A stretch of DNA of 52,572 bases from GWB1-38-13 sp964488535 (GCA_964488535.1 CAZAUT010000006.1:1-52572), one strand, 5' to 3'. Shown: positions 35,752 through 44,275, counted from the stretch's first letter. The notes: a model not told the origin generated them from the letters alone. A program made the numbers and translations.

Positions 35752-35874
35752 ATGCACATTCAAAGCTGTTGTAGCATGGAGATGCGATTTTTGCTATTAA
35801 ATTATTTAAATAATCCCGGAGATGAAAGACTGCTGATACCGGTTGTAGAAAAACCGGGGGAAAAAAGAAATTAA
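35752..35874 (+). CDS. Possible 40-residue protein
   Basis: A short frame MHIQSCCSMEMRFLLL ... IPVVEKPGEKRN, convergent with and overlapping the last bases of the M16 peptidase gene. The composition is protein-like and the frame fills most of the gap, but there is no ribosome site and no homologue I recognise. Low confidence. Confidence 0.2.
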   Translation: MHIQSCCSMEMRFLLLNYLNNPGDERLLIPVVEKPGEKRN

Positions 35875-37142
35875 CTTAATAGTTTTTCAAAGCGGGTTTG
35901 GTCATCAAACGGGCCGATTACGGCAAGGTTGAGCCTACCTGGAGTAAAAATCGATCCCGCATATTCACGAACGTTTTCCGCACTGACTTTGTCGATCTTT
36001 TCAATCACTTCTTTCGGTTTTTCGATTTTTCCAAGCATCAGCTCCTGCAGCCCAAAATAGGAATTGATTGCCCTTGTATCTTCCAGTGAAAGAGCCATAT
36101 GACCTTTTATATATTCCTTTGCCTTCCTGAGTTCCCTATCCGATATCTTATATTTACCGCTTGCCAAACCGTACATCTGATCCAAAATCACCTTTATCGA
36201 TTCGTCGATTCTTTTAATATCCACCCCTGCATACACCGAAAAATATCCCGTCTCATGATAGTACTCGGAAGAAGATTTTACGGCATAACAAAGTCCCCTC
36301 TTTTCCCTGACTTCCAGAAACAACCTCGAACTCATTCCCCCGCCTAAAATCGAATTAAGAACCCCCTCTTCATATTTATGTTTATGTCCCCTTTTATTCC
36401 CCAAAAAGCCGATTATTAAATGTCCCTGTTCGTTTTTCTTATTGCGAAGTAAAGCCTGAGGTTTTTCTTGCTTACTTTTAAACCCACCTACCTTTATTAC
36501 AGGCTTGTTGTTAATCTTACTGAAGTATTTTACGGCTAAATTCAGAACGTCTTTTTCCTTAACACCCCCCGACACTGTCAAAAGAAGATTATCTATAACA
36601 TAATGTGATCCACGATATCTTACAAAATCATTTTTGGTGATCCCGCGTACGCTTTCTTTTGTTCCCGCAACATCTTTTTCCATCGGAGACCCCTTGAAAA
36701 TAAGGTTTTCAAAAATATCGTCTATCTTTGCCATCGGAGTATCCTCATACATTGCGATCTCTTCGCAAATGACCCCTTTTTCCTTTTCAATTTCCCTGGG
36801 ATCCAAAATCGGATTCAAGACCATATCCGAAAGAACGTCAAACGCCGTTTCGATCTTCCCCACCCTCGCCTTGATATAGAAATTGGTCCATTCTTTGGAA
36901 GTTGAAGCATTGAACTCTCCCCCAAATGCATCAATAGCTTCAGATATGTCTTTTGCAGTCGGGCGCTTCTTGCTGCCCTTGAAAACCATGTGTTCAAGAA
37001 AGTGGCTCAATCCGTTGGTTTTTGGTGTTTCATAGCGCGAACCAACCCCAACCCAGACGGTAACCGTTACCGATTCGGATGTCGGAAGTTCGGAAGTTAT
37101 CACCCTAAGGCCGTTACTTAAAGAGGAAAGAGAATAGTCCAT
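35871..37142 (-). CDS. M16-family zinc peptidase (processing peptidase-like)
   Basis: 423 residues, the usual size of single-domain-pair M16B peptidases. The zinc and catalytic motif HFLEHMVFKG (inverted HxxEH) is at about residues 47-56. The third zinc ligand lies in EKEKGVICEEIAMYEDTP about 76 residues later. The C-terminal half has the family's GGGMSSRLFLEVREKRGLCYAV motif, which lines the substrate chamber. These enzymes degrade or process short peptides and pre-sequences and work as dimers, usually in the cytosol. No signal peptide. The gene stands alone with repeats on its upstream side. Confidence 0.93.
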   Translation of the reverse strand: MDYSLSSLSNGLRVITSELPTSESVTVTVWVGVGSRYETPKTNGLSHFLEHMVFKGSKKRPTAKDISEAIDAFGGEFNASTSKEWTNFYIKARVGKIETAFDVLSDMVLNPILDPREIEKEKGVICEEIAMYEDTPMAKIDDIFENLIFKGSPMEKDVAGTKESVRGITKNDFVRYRGSHYVIDNLLLTVSGGVKEKDVLNLAVKYFSKINNKPVIKVGGFKSKQEKPQALLRNKKNEQGHLIIGFLGNKRGHKHKYEEGVLNSILGGGMSSRLFLEVREKRGLCYAVKSSSEYYHETGYFSVYAGVDIKRIDESIKVILDQMYGLASGKYKISDRELRKAKEYIKGHMALSLEDTRAINSYFGLQELMLGKIEKPKEVIEKIDKVSAENVREYAGSIFTPGRLNLAVIGPFDDQTRFEKLLS

Positions 37143-37453
37143 CGGGAAAAGTATATAGTATATTGAATATGGTATATAGAGGGAAAAGGGATGTTGGAAT
37201 TGTGAATAATGAATAATGGGATATGGAGTATGAAAAAAGGATGGGAGGATAAGAGGAAAAGAGGATAAAAAGATATTTAGGAAAGAAGTGAAAAAAGTAG
37301 AATTAGTAGAATAACAATTTAGGATATTGGGATACTAAGATACTAAGAAAGAAAGTATATTGGGGAAAAGTGAATAAGACAATGGGGGTGGTATAAAAAT
37401 TTGAGTTGATGACTTGAGTTGATGACTTGAAAAGATAAATTCCAAAATTCATC
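37143..37453. repeat. Intergenic spacer of short degenerate repeats
   Basis: No gene. It contains TATAGTATATTGAATATGGTATAT (37150-37175), AGTAGAATTAGTAGAATA (37292-37310), GATATTGGGATACTAAGATACTAAG (37322-37346) and a perfect TGAGTTGATGACT direct duplication (37401-37428). Confidence 0.65.
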
Positions 37454-37481
37454 TTGACAAACTATAGGAACATATTACAAT
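37454..37481 (+). promoter_or_regulatory. Promoter, short-leader type
   Basis: -35 TTGACA (37454-37459), 16-base spacer, -10 TACAAT (37476-37481); ATG at 37490 is 8 bases downstream, so transcription should start at or within a few bases of the start codon. Confidence 0.7.
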
Positions 37482-37489
37482 ACGCACGT

Positions 37490-37723
37490 ATGGCTGAAGT
37501 GATAAATTATCACCATTGCAATTGTGGTATGGCTATTCCTCGCCAGACCGACAAAGGTTGGGTTATGGGATGTCAGGTTAGACAGTTAGAAGACCAACTC
37601 GGACATAGACCTACAGCAAAAGAGATTCTTGAGTTGAAAAGGTCGGATGGGGGTTTTATTATCAGACTTACGAGCATACCCGTCGACAAATGTCCTAATG
37701 AATACAAACCTTTGAGATTTTAA
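37490..37723 (+). CDS. Small Cys-containing protein
   Basis: 77 residues from ATG 37490; the in-frame ATG at 37454 lies in the promoter and is rejected. HHCNCGMAIPRQTDKGWVMGC at residues 8-28 puts three Cys and two His close together, which could bind a metal; a fourth Cys is near the end (VDKCPNEY). The middle GHRPTAKEILELKRSDGG is helical. No known domain. First member of the island of small proteins driven by near-identical promoters that surrounds the radical-SAM operon. Confidence 0.6.
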   Translation: MAEVINYHHCNCGMAIPRQTDKGWVMGCQVRQLEDQLGHRPTAKEILELKRSDGGFIIRLTSIPVDKCPNEYKPLRF

Positions 37724-37887
37724 AATACAAACCGCTAAGTTTTTATATTTCATTCGCAGATCGAAAAGCAAAATACTGCACCTTCGGACAGGAAAGGGTT
37801 TGCTCTTCAAATGATTGCTAATCACTACACTTCGGATGAGAATATCGGGAGACACTACCCTGCAATTTAAACAGCCTATATTAAATA

Positions 37888-37915
37888 TTGACATTTATAC
37901 AATTAGAAATATAAT
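37888..37915 (+). promoter_or_regulatory. Promoter, short-leader type
   Basis: -35 TTGACA (37888-37893), 16-base spacer, -10 TATAAT (37910-37915); ATG at 37924, 8 bases after the -10. Confidence 0.7.
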
Positions 37916-37923
37916 ATCCGCTA

Positions 37924-38379
37924 ATGGGAATTACACCAAGACCAATGTGCTCCACACAGCATTTGCGTCTGACCAATAGTGAAGGATCTAGAATAGATTA
38001 CGGTTGCTTGGATTGGGTATTTCGGGAAGGCTTTGACATGGTAGCTCTTGTAAAGGCATTCGTCTCCCAACTTGAAAATGACAAACAGCAGAGGACACAA
38101 TATCAGCGCATCCAAAAAGCTGTCTCAACCCTTGCTTTCGAACATTACATGTTTGATGTTAATGAGCATGGCAAGCAATTTAATGATACAGAGTTAATAA
38201 GAGAAAAAGAGGATCTAATGAATAAAGTTCTCAAGGCTTATGGCATTCAACGTTCGGAGTACAGAATTAAGTTCGTCAGACAATGCCCTCCACGATTAGG
38301 TTCAGGCGATGAACCAATAAATGTTACAAAAGATTTTGCCACAATTGGTATTAGAATTGACAATCCAGCTAGGAAATAA
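37924..38379 (+). CDS. Hypothetical protein beside the radical-SAM operon
   Basis: 151 residues. N-terminal part MGITPRPMCSTQHLRL then IDYGCLDWVF; a helical middle (ALVKAFVSQLENDKQQ, RIQKAVSTLAFEHYMFDV); and a C-terminal RQCPPRLGSGDEP. Three Cys in all (residues 9, about 28 and about 120), the last in a Cys-Pro pair as in several neighbours. No recognised domain, signal peptide or membrane helix. Convergent with rSAM 1 with only 13 bp between the stops, and preceded by a consensus promoter. Confidence 0.65.
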   Translation: MGITPRPMCSTQHLRLTNSEGSRIDYGCLDWVFREGFDMVALVKAFVSQLENDKQQRTQYQRIQKAVSTLAFEHYMFDVNEHGKQFNDTELIREKEDLMNKVLKAYGIQRSEYRIKFVRQCPPRLGSGDEPINVTKDFATIGIRIDNPARK

Positions 38380-38392
38380 CTTGATTCAAAAT

Positions 38393-39505
38393 TTAAAGCC
38401 CAATTCTTTGAACAGAAACAACTTCTTCAAAAAAGGCTTTGTCCCCCGGACAGAGATAGCTTATGTCACCTCCCGAGGGGTCTTTTACAAAACGATTTTT
38501 CACACATCCTCCGTTACATATTCTCAAAAAATGACATTCCTTACAGCTGGGAGGCAGAGAAGTTTTCTTTGACCGTCCAAATTCCGTCTGCAATTTGGCG
38601 GACAGCATGTCCCCAACGCTCGCCTCCTGAATATTCCCAAGTATGTGACCAGAATCTACAAAAAAGTCGCAGGAATAAAAACCGCCGTCCGGCATTAGTA
38701 CGGGAAAATTACCGCAGGTTTCAGCATGGATACAACTTGATGCAGGAAAACCCTCTGCCTGCTTCCTAACATTGTTGATATTTGATACCTGCATACCACC
38801 ACCCATAAATCCAAGATTATTAAGCCATTTGTGATAAACACCTATCAAAAAACTACCCCACTTGTGCGGATCAACCGATACATCTTTTTTTAATTTGCCT
38901 TGACCATCTCTCTCAACAACCGGAATAAATGTCAAAATTGGAACTCCAAGGTTTTTAAAATAATCAAATATAATCTCCGGATGTTCCTGATTTGCAGGAT
39001 TAACGGTACAAACCACACCATAATCGATATTATGACTTCCGAGCAAATTTAAAGATCCTTCCAACTTTTCCTCATCCGACGTACCGTTACCGTGACGCAG
39101 ACGGGAACAATCTCCGGGCCCGTCACAGCTGACACCGACCTCAACTCCGTGTGTTTTGAAAAGTCTGCACCAGTCTTCATCAATCAACAGACCATTCGTC
39201 TGAACAACAAAGTGAACCACTTTACCTGATCGGCTTGCTTCTCTTTCAGCAAAGTCAATTGTATTTGCGAAGTACTCAGTCCCCATAAGAAGAGGCTCTC
39301 CTCCTTGGAAAAACAATTCGATTGCTTGTCCAGGTTGGCCATTAATCGATTCTGAAATTGCGCGATTCATTATATCCCGAGACATTAATTTCGGCTGTCG
39401 TCTGGCTTCCGTAGTGTCTTTTATGAAGCAATATTCGCAGCCTCTGTTACATCTTGAGCCTACAGGTTTGATGTTTATAGTAAAACGATTTTCAATTCTT
39501 TCCAT
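38393..39505 (-). CDS. Radical-SAM/SPASM maturase 1 (anSME-like)
   Basis: 370 residues, normal for anaerobic sulfatase-maturase-type enzymes. The radical-SAM cluster motif CNRGCEYC follows INIKPVGSR; FFQGGEPLL is the SAM-binding GGE motif; VVQTNGLLID, GVSCDGPGD and VCTVNP are family strands. The SPASM region has SCIHAETCGN, YSCDFFVD and SCKECHFLRICNGGCVKNRF, providing ligands for two auxiliary 4Fe-4S clusters. Such enzymes modify residues (often Cys or Ser) in protein or peptide substrates by radical chemistry. No sulfatase with a CxPxR motif is seen in the window, so the substrate is unlikely to be a sulfatase; the neighbouring Cys-rich proteins are the obvious candidates (inference). Last gene of the J-domain/rSAM2/rSAM1 operon. 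Confidence 0.9.
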   Translation of the reverse strand: MERIENRFTINIKPVGSRCNRGCEYCFIKDTTEARRQPKLMSRDIMNRAISESINGQPGQAIELFFQGGEPLLMGTEYFANTIDFAEREASRSGKVVHFVVQTNGLLIDEDWCRLFKTHGVEVGVSCDGPGDCSRLRHGNGTSDEEKLEGSLNLLGSHNIDYGVVCTVNPANQEHPEIIFDYFKNLGVPILTFIPVVERDGQGKLKKDVSVDPHKWGSFLIGVYHKWLNNLGFMGGGMQVSNINNVRKQAEGFPASSCIHAETCGNFPVLMPDGGFYSCDFFVDSGHILGNIQEASVGDMLSAKLQTEFGRSKKTSLPPSCKECHFLRICNGGCVKNRFVKDPSGGDISYLCPGDKAFFEEVVSVQRIGL

Positions 39506-39518
39506 AAGTTTATTTAAT

Positions 39519-40619
39519 TTATAAGTTGATGTATCTGTAAAAAATACGGTAACTTGGGCAAAGGTAGTTTAAACCATTTGTGGAAATCCTATCCTTCGGA
39601 CATCCGCCATGACACATCTCCAATACGTCACAACTGAGACACTGCTGTGGTAAGCTTGACTTCATTTTTGCAAACGATTTTTGTTTTTGGGATTCCATCA
39701 ATTCCGGCAAGCTTTGTCCGTGTTGATTTATGTTTCCCAACCGCCAATTTGCAGATACATAATAATCACAAGGATAGACATCTCCCGTACGTTCGAGTAC
39801 AGGTTCCATTCCGCACGTTTCCGACTGCACACACGAGTCTGTAGGTTCTCCACGAGAAGGCAGTACAGCATCGGAAATATTTGAAACGAAAATCCCCTTT
39901 AAGAAATCTTTATTCCTGAAATATTCATCCGCAACGGTACACAAGAAACTTCCAAAACCATCCTCCGACACAGAATGTCCCATATTTCCATTATTATCCT
40001 GTGTGACAATCGGGATAAAAGTAATATTTTTTGCCTTCAGAGTATCTGTGAAATACCTGTACACTTTTTTAGGAGAATGCTCATTTAAATCATGAACACT
40101 GCATGTAACCGCCCAGTCCGTTTTCGAACCATTAAGCATTTCTGCGGCCTTTTCAACCCTTTTTATCGTTGGATCACCATTTCGATCCAAACGATAGCCG
40201 TTCAAACCCTCCGGCCCATCACAGCTGAGACCTATATGGGCATTATTGCGTGTAAAAAATTCGCACCATCTTTCATCAATCAACGATCCGTTGGTTTGAA
40301 ACCAAAGCACCTTTTCTCTATCCGGAGCATGTTCTGAAGCAAACTGCATCACTTTTTCATAAAAATCCAGTCCTCTCAAAAGAGGTTCACCTCCCTGAAA
40401 AAAAAACATGAGAGGCTTTCTTGGGCTTGTTAATTGCACCAGCTGTTTTACATATCTTTCAGCCGTTTCTAGCCCCATACCCCGCGTGTTCGAAGAATGG
40501 GATTCTATATTGCCTTTATAAAAACAGTATTTACAACCTCCTTCACAATCCGAAAGTCTTGTGAAGTTGCATTGTGAGCCTACAGGTTTAACAATGACAA
40601 GGTGTTCTTTGTCAGACAT
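39519..40619 (-). CDS. Radical-SAM/SPASM maturase 2 with extended cluster loop
   Basis: 366 residues, paralogous to rSAM 1 (about the same length and motif order). The motif is CEGGCKYC, but between KPVGSQ and it lies an extra CNFTRLSD, so a further Cys precedes the cluster motif by 8 residues. FFFQGGEPLL, WFQTNGSLID, GLSCDGPEG and TCSVHDLNE follow. SPASM: SCVQSETCGM, YPCDYYVS and QCLSCDVLEMCHGGCPKDR. The gene starts 10 bases after the J-domain stop and ends 13 bases before rSAM 1, so the three are co-transcribed. Two diverged maturases in one operon suggests two modification steps or two substrates. Confidence 0.9.
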   Translation of the reverse strand: MSDKEHLVIVKPVGSQCNFTRLSDCEGGCKYCFYKGNIESHSSNTRGMGLETAERYVKQLVQLTSPRKPLMFFFQGGEPLLRGLDFYEKVMQFASEHAPDREKVLWFQTNGSLIDERWCEFFTRNNAHIGLSCDGPEGLNGYRLDRNGDPTIKRVEKAAEMLNGSKTDWAVTCSVHDLNEHSPKKVYRYFTDTLKAKNITFIPIVTQDNNGNMGHSVSEDGFGSFLCTVADEYFRNKDFLKGIFVSNISDAVLPSRGEPTDSCVQSETCGMEPVLERTGDVYPCDYYVSANWRLGNINQHGQSLPELMESQKQKSFAKMKSSLPQQCLSCDVLEMCHGGCPKDRISTNGLNYLCPSYRIFYRYINL

Positions 40620-40629
40620 GTTTCAGTTT

Positions 40630-41442
40630 CTATTTTTTCGATAATATTTCATACGCCAGATTTACCTTTTTTGCTTTTTCGTCTCTTTCGGGATCAATCA
40701 TTTTACTGGCTCTTCCATAATCTGGATGCAATTGCATCATTTTATTTCTGTAATATTTCTTCAATTCTTCAGGAGTACATCCGACAGGAGCACCGAGTGT
40801 TTCATATAGCGATTGACGAGGATGAGTATCTAACGGTTTTCTATTATTCAAGGAAAGACCGGAATGTTCATAACCCGACCTGCCATTAACTGCCTGTTCT
40901 TTGTCAATTGTATTTTGTGGAAACACATCCCGCCATGTAGCCGTCAACTCATCTATCGGCTGAATGTCAATGTTTCCGACTAATATTCTTTGTTGTATCT
41001 TTAAAAGATATCCTGATTGAGACAGCCACCGTGCCACATTTTTACCGCTTTTAATATCAAATGCCAAAACCAACAAATCTCCCAAACCATACCTGCCTTC
41101 AGAGGCATTTCTTAGTGCAGTGTTCGGATAATCCGGACGGGTAGGGATTTGCATCTGATTCCGATTGCATGGTCTTGAACACATAGCTTTCCCCAAGCAC
41201 CTTTTACCATAAAGCACAACCTTTCCTTCCTCATCCACCCCCCAGCCGGAGGAGCCATCTCCACCGGAATTTGTAATACTGACGAAACGTCCCGAAATCG
41301 GACATTTTATACCAATACTTTTAAAGCCTTCCCTGGCGATGACAGCTACACAACCGGAAACTCTACCGTCACCCAGATCGGAGCAGTTAGTAATCAAATT
41401 AAACCTTGGTTCAGGAAATTCTTCCTTGCGTTGACCGGCCAT
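40630..41442 (-). CDS. J-domain protein with Cys-rich N-terminus
   Basis: 270 residues. The C-terminal 65 residues are a DnaJ J-domain: SLYETLGAPVGCTPEELKKYY, RNKMMQLHPDYGRAS with the essential HPD, and KKVNLAYEILSKK. The J-domain at the C-terminus is less usual. The N-terminal 200 residues contain eight Cys (NCSDLGDGRVSGC, KCPISGRF, KRCLGKAMCSRPCNRNQ) and no zinc-finger of the CxxCxGxG type found in DnaJ. J-domains recruit DnaK/Hsp70 to a client. As first gene of the operon with two radical-SAM maturases it may present unfolded substrates or keep modified proteins soluble (inference). Confidence 0.85.
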   Translation of the reverse strand: MAGQRKEEFPEPRFNLITNCSDLGDGRVSGCVAVIAREGFKSIGIKCPISGRFVSITNSGGDGSSGWGVDEEGKVVLYGKRCLGKAMCSRPCNRNQMQIPTRPDYPNTALRNASEGRYGLGDLLVLAFDIKSGKNVARWLSQSGYLLKIQQRILVGNIDIQPIDELTATWRDVFPQNTIDKEQAVNGRSGYEHSGLSLNNRKPLDTHPRQSLYETLGAPVGCTPEELKKYYRNKMMQLHPDYGRASKMIDPERDEKAKKVNLAYEILSKK

Positions 41443-41454
41443 AATCTTTGTGGT

Positions 41455-41483
41455 ATTTTACCTTATAGTAATATTCAATTCAA
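41455..41483 (-). promoter_or_regulatory. Promoter of the J-domain/rSAM operon
   Basis: Minus strand: -35 TTGAAT (41478-41483), 17-base spacer, -10 TAAAAT (41455-41460), then 12 bases to ATG 41442. Same arrangement as the neighbouring small genes. Confidence 0.55.
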
Positions 41484-41551
41484 GTAAATGCCAAAATCAT
41501 TTATTCACGATTAAGATACTCTTATGTGAAGAACGGTCTGCAGTTATAGCA

Positions 41552-41579
41552 TTGACAAACATACAACATGATATACAAT
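41552..41579 (+). promoter_or_regulatory. Promoter, short-leader type
   Basis: -35 TTGACA (41552-41557), 16-base spacer, -10 TACAAT (41574-41579); ATG 41591 lies 11 bases after the -10. Confidence 0.7.
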
Positions 41580-41590
41580 ACACCCATAAT

Positions 41591-42139
41591 ATGACTTATT
41601 CAAGACCGGAAGCGTGGAGTCGAGATTTTGGGTTGGATCAACAAAATTTGACGATTGCCATGGCTGCAGAAAAAGCCTATAGAAATGGCGAATATGAAGA
41701 TATTGTGGAGGCAGTAATACATTTCGGTCTTGAAATACGAGGCGAGGAATTTAAAAATACCGCTTTATATCAAGATCATCAGGCTAAAAAAAAAGAAGAA
41801 GAAGAAAGACGGGCAAAAGAAAGGGGAAAGGCAAAGATACAAGCCACGAGGTGTAAAACCGCTATTCAGCTGAATGTAGGCGGAGTTGTATGCAGGTCAC
41901 CGGCTGAAGCGCTTCAAACCCAAAGAGAAATACAAGAAAGAAAGAGATTGGTAAGGGGATTGCCGGGGCCAAGACCCGCCGAGCTCCCGCTAGGTGAAGG
42001 AATTTATGGACTTGAAAGCGGTGGACTTCAAGGGGCAGACAATCGCTCCAACTGTCAAGCCCTTTATATTGCTATGCAAATTCTTTCACGCAATAGAATC
42101 GTACCTGATCCAAAGAGAATTCCTCAGAAAAACAAATAG
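41591..42139 (+). CDS. Hypothetical protein with charged coiled coil
   Basis: 182 residues from ATG 41591; the longer frame from 41450 would run through the promoter. Helical N-terminal part (NLTIAMAAEKAYRNGEYEDIVEAVIHFG), then a highly charged KKKEEEERRAKERGKAK helix, and a C-terminal region with three Cys (TRCKTAIQLNVGGVVC and NRSNCQAL). LPGPRPAELPLGEGIYGL is Pro/Gly-rich and could be a flexible substrate-like tail. It is divergent from the J-domain/rSAM operon; the two promoters are about 70 bp apart, allowing shared control. Confidence 0.65.
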   Translation: MTYSRPEAWSRDFGLDQQNLTIAMAAEKAYRNGEYEDIVEAVIHFGLEIRGEEFKNTALYQDHQAKKKEEEERRAKERGKAKIQATRCKTAIQLNVGGVVCRSPAEALQTQREIQERKRLVRGLPGPRPAELPLGEGIYGLESGGLQGADNRSNCQALYIAMQILSRNRIVPDPKRIPQKNK

Positions 42140-42323
42140 GGCTGATTAAATATTGAGAACAAAAACAAATCCAAAAGGGAGGTCTGGCGTAATTGAAACC
42201 GGATGTCTTTTAGAACAAGATTAAGCATGCAAATTTCTGTTCGTGCAGTTCTAATATTTTCTTATTACACAACTTGATAAGAAAAAATAAATTTAAAATA
42301 TAGGAGAAAACTTTCGTGGTCAA
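42140..42323. other. Non-coding spacer between convergent genes
   Basis: I see no gene, terminator hairpin or repeat here. Confidence 0.4.
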
Positions 42324-42950
42324 CTACGGTCTAATTACGTATATTAAACCACCATCGTATCCTTTGATCCCAAGGTGATCAAGGTTCATATAACGCCCCT
42401 CTCCCCCAAGATTAACCATTAGTGTCACCGGCTTTTTAGGTCGCACCCTGATACTTGACGGATAAGGACAATTTTCTGCTCGCAGGCATGTAACGGAGCC
42501 CAATATACCAAGACATTGAGGGACTGTTGCTTTCGAATCTCTTGTTTTAACAAAGCGCTTCTCAGTCGAACTATAATCTACTCTAGTGGAAACCTGTTTG
42601 TTTACATTAACATAAAGATCTTCAAATCTATTAATCCATTGGTTAGTTGAAGGATAGGCCACATTACCATTGGTGATAAAAAGATCTGTACTCGAACAAG
42701 GATTTCTCTCGACAACAGCTTCTACGTCATACTTTTCTCTCGCCAAAGAACAAGTTATCTTGTGCGGAATTGGCTGTGGAGGCAGTTTATACCCAAATAA
42801 AGTTTTCTCAATTCTTTCGCCTACTTCATCCCAGAGGGTTTTATCGAGGCGTGTGCAGTCAATGGCTACACAATACTTTTCATCAAAATTAGACAAGTTA
42901 CAGGGACAGTTTCTGACTACAAATACGCCAAGTGGTGTACGTTCTGCCAT
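42324..42950 (-). CDS. Cys-rich hypothetical protein
   Basis: 208 residues with nine Cys, including an N-terminal group NCPCNLSNFDEKYCVAIDC (residues 14-32) and a later group QCLGILGSVTCLRAENCPYP (about 143-162). The second group shares the Cys-(x)-Cys-Pro-Tyr style seen in the proteins at 44276, 46318 and 49981. The C-terminus (VTLMVNLGGEGRYMNLDHLGI) is beta-rich. No known domain, signal or membrane helix. A promoter of the local type precedes it: -10 TAATAT and -35 TTGAAA with 18 bases between, 13 bases before ATG. Confidence 0.65.
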   Translation of the reverse strand: MAERTPLGVFVVRNCPCNLSNFDEKYCVAIDCTRLDKTLWDEVGERIEKTLFGYKLPPQPIPHKITCSLAREKYDVEAVVERNPCSSTDLFITNGNVAYPSTNQWINRFEDLYVNVNKQVSTRVDYSSTEKRFVKTRDSKATVPQCLGILGSVTCLRAENCPYPSSIRVRPKKPVTLMVNLGGEGRYMNLDHLGIKGYDGGLIYVIRP

Positions 42951-43046
42951 ATCTTATAGAATGATATTACTAACTTTTTTCCACAATTTTCAACATGACA
43001 GTAAAACTTGAATTTTTCATTCTTAAGATATATTATAGACCTATAA

Positions 43047-43205
43047 TGTCCTGAGGTACAGAATCAAAAACATTTTAGAGACGCTGCAGCGCTTATAGAC
43101 ACATATGTTGTTGCGGGTCAAAAACCCGACCCGAGATTAGTAAATCTATGGGTAGCTGAACAACTTCCAGACATAGACCAACTTCAGATTCCAACTCTGG
43201 ATTAA
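43047..43205 (+). pseudogene. Open frame without start codon, possible gene remnant
   Basis: A frame opening after a TAA at 43044 encodes QNQKHFRDAAALIDTYVV then AGQKPDPRLVNLWVAEQLPD and IDQLQIPTLD before TAA. The sequence is protein-like, but there is no ATG, GTG or TTG in frame. A TATAAT is at about 43042-43047. It may be a truncated gene. Confidence 0.3.
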
Positions 43206-43338
43206 TATACTTATATTTTTTGAAAGTCAGAGAGCGGGTTCCCGAAATATTTTCAAAACATGTGGCCGGTTCAAGCTTGTTTGGTGAAAAAGAGTAATTT
43301 CAATGTGAGAATGGAATTCGTTTATAACGAATAATATG

Positions 43339-44031
43339 TTATGTTATTGGAGTGGTAAATTCAAAGGGGTCCTGTCCCTTTTGCTGAAGAACAAAATTCG
43401 ATTTAGATTTCGTAGAACTAATTACCGTTCCCCAACTCGCGATCGTGTCGGTTAAGTGTGTATCAACTTCACCCGAACTTCTTACAACAACGTGCATTCC
43501 GGCACGCCACCCGTTTATGACCAGATCCTGCAGATGTGTGAGTGGTGTATGGGACACTTTAATTTTTTTACCATTTATGTCTATTGTGTCAGTTCCCAGA
43601 TTCTTTCCCATATTAAAGAGATGAGTATAACCAAACACTCCTATATCTTTAATGACCAAAAGCGAATGCTTATTGTCCTTTCTCCATTTTGGAATGTACG
43701 GAGGAGTTGCTGTACTTTTACTTTTCAAAGAGTCTGCTCTCAACCTTGAATTGATATCAGATTCGCTCCGTATCCTCTTTTCCATCAGGTTCCAAGCATC
43801 AATAATTGCTTTAGTTCCCACACCTATAGTTACAACATTTATACCTTTTTCTTCCGCCGATTCCAGCAGTTTATTAAGAAGCGGTTCCGTGGCCTCATAA
43901 TCGCCTTTTATCAATATACTTGAAAAAGGTCCCGAGAGATCAACTTTAACCGGAAAATCGTATTCATTAATACCCAAAAAGATTTCATCAGGAAAAACAG
44001 TCAATTTATCAAAACCACTCTCACGACTCAT
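43339..44031 (-). CDS. Degenerate FtsK/HerA-like P-loop protein (tentative)
   Basis: 230 residues from ATG 44031; the earlier in-frame start at 44160 crosses the promoter. The order of segments resembles an FtsK/SpoIIIE motor domain. SGPFSSILIKGDYEATEPLLNKLL sits where the Walker A motif would be but lacks GKS/GKT; AIIDAWNLMEKRIR recalls the WAVNEMERRY helix; HSLLVIKDIGVFG sits at Walker B with D but no E; and INGWRAGMHVVVRSSGEVDTHL recalls the GRAAGIHLVLATQRP motif. It would therefore be an inactive relative that binds partners rather than hydrolyses ATP. The resemblance is by eye and modest. Alternatives: an unrelated alpha/beta protein. Its own promoter gives a leader of only a few bases. 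Confidence 0.45.
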   Translation of the reverse strand: MSRESGFDKLTVFPDEIFLGINEYDFPVKVDLSGPFSSILIKGDYEATEPLLNKLLESAEEKGINVVTIGVGTKAIIDAWNLMEKRIRSESDINSRLRADSLKSKSTATPPYIPKWRKDNKHSLLVIKDIGVFGYTHLFNMGKNLGTDTIDINGKKIKVSHTPLTHLQDLVINGWRAGMHVVVRSSGEVDTHLTDTIASWGTVISSTKSKSNFVLQQKGQDPFEFTTPIT

Positions 44032-44041
44032 AGTAATGCGT

Positions 44042-44069
44042 ATTATATACTCAAATACCCGTAAATCAA
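44042..44069 (-). promoter_or_regulatory. Promoter, short-leader type
   Basis: Minus strand: -35 TTGATT (44064-44069), 16-base spacer, -10 TATAAT (44042-44047), 10 bases to ATG 44031. Confidence 0.65.
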
Positions 44070-44234
44070 GTGTCCTGATACAAATCCACATTTCAATTCT
44101 ACCAATAGTAGTCTCAAATCTTATGTCCCATGTGTACCATTGGTACATCCACTCCAACAATTACAATCATCCATCAAAATACAAAATTTAGAATATAGTG
44201 TTTGAATTATTATATCTCAAAGTGCAGCAACAAC

Positions 44235-44264
44235 TTGCATAAACGGTAAAGTTTTTTGTAAAAT
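44235..44264 (+). promoter_or_regulatory. Promoter, short-leader type
   Basis: -35 TTGCAT (44235-44240), 18-base spacer, -10 TAAAAT (44259-44264), 11 bases to ATG 44276. Confidence 0.6.
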
Positions 44265-44275
44265 ACGCAATCAAT

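Noticed and set aside
35826..35862. Terminator for the M16 gene (CCGGTT/AACCGG)
   Set aside because: The stem is present, but no T-run follows on either strand.
38393..40619. The two SPASM enzymes as sulfatase maturases
   Set aside because: The family resemblance is clear, but no sulfatase or CxPxR-type substrate is seen in the window, so the substrate is left open.
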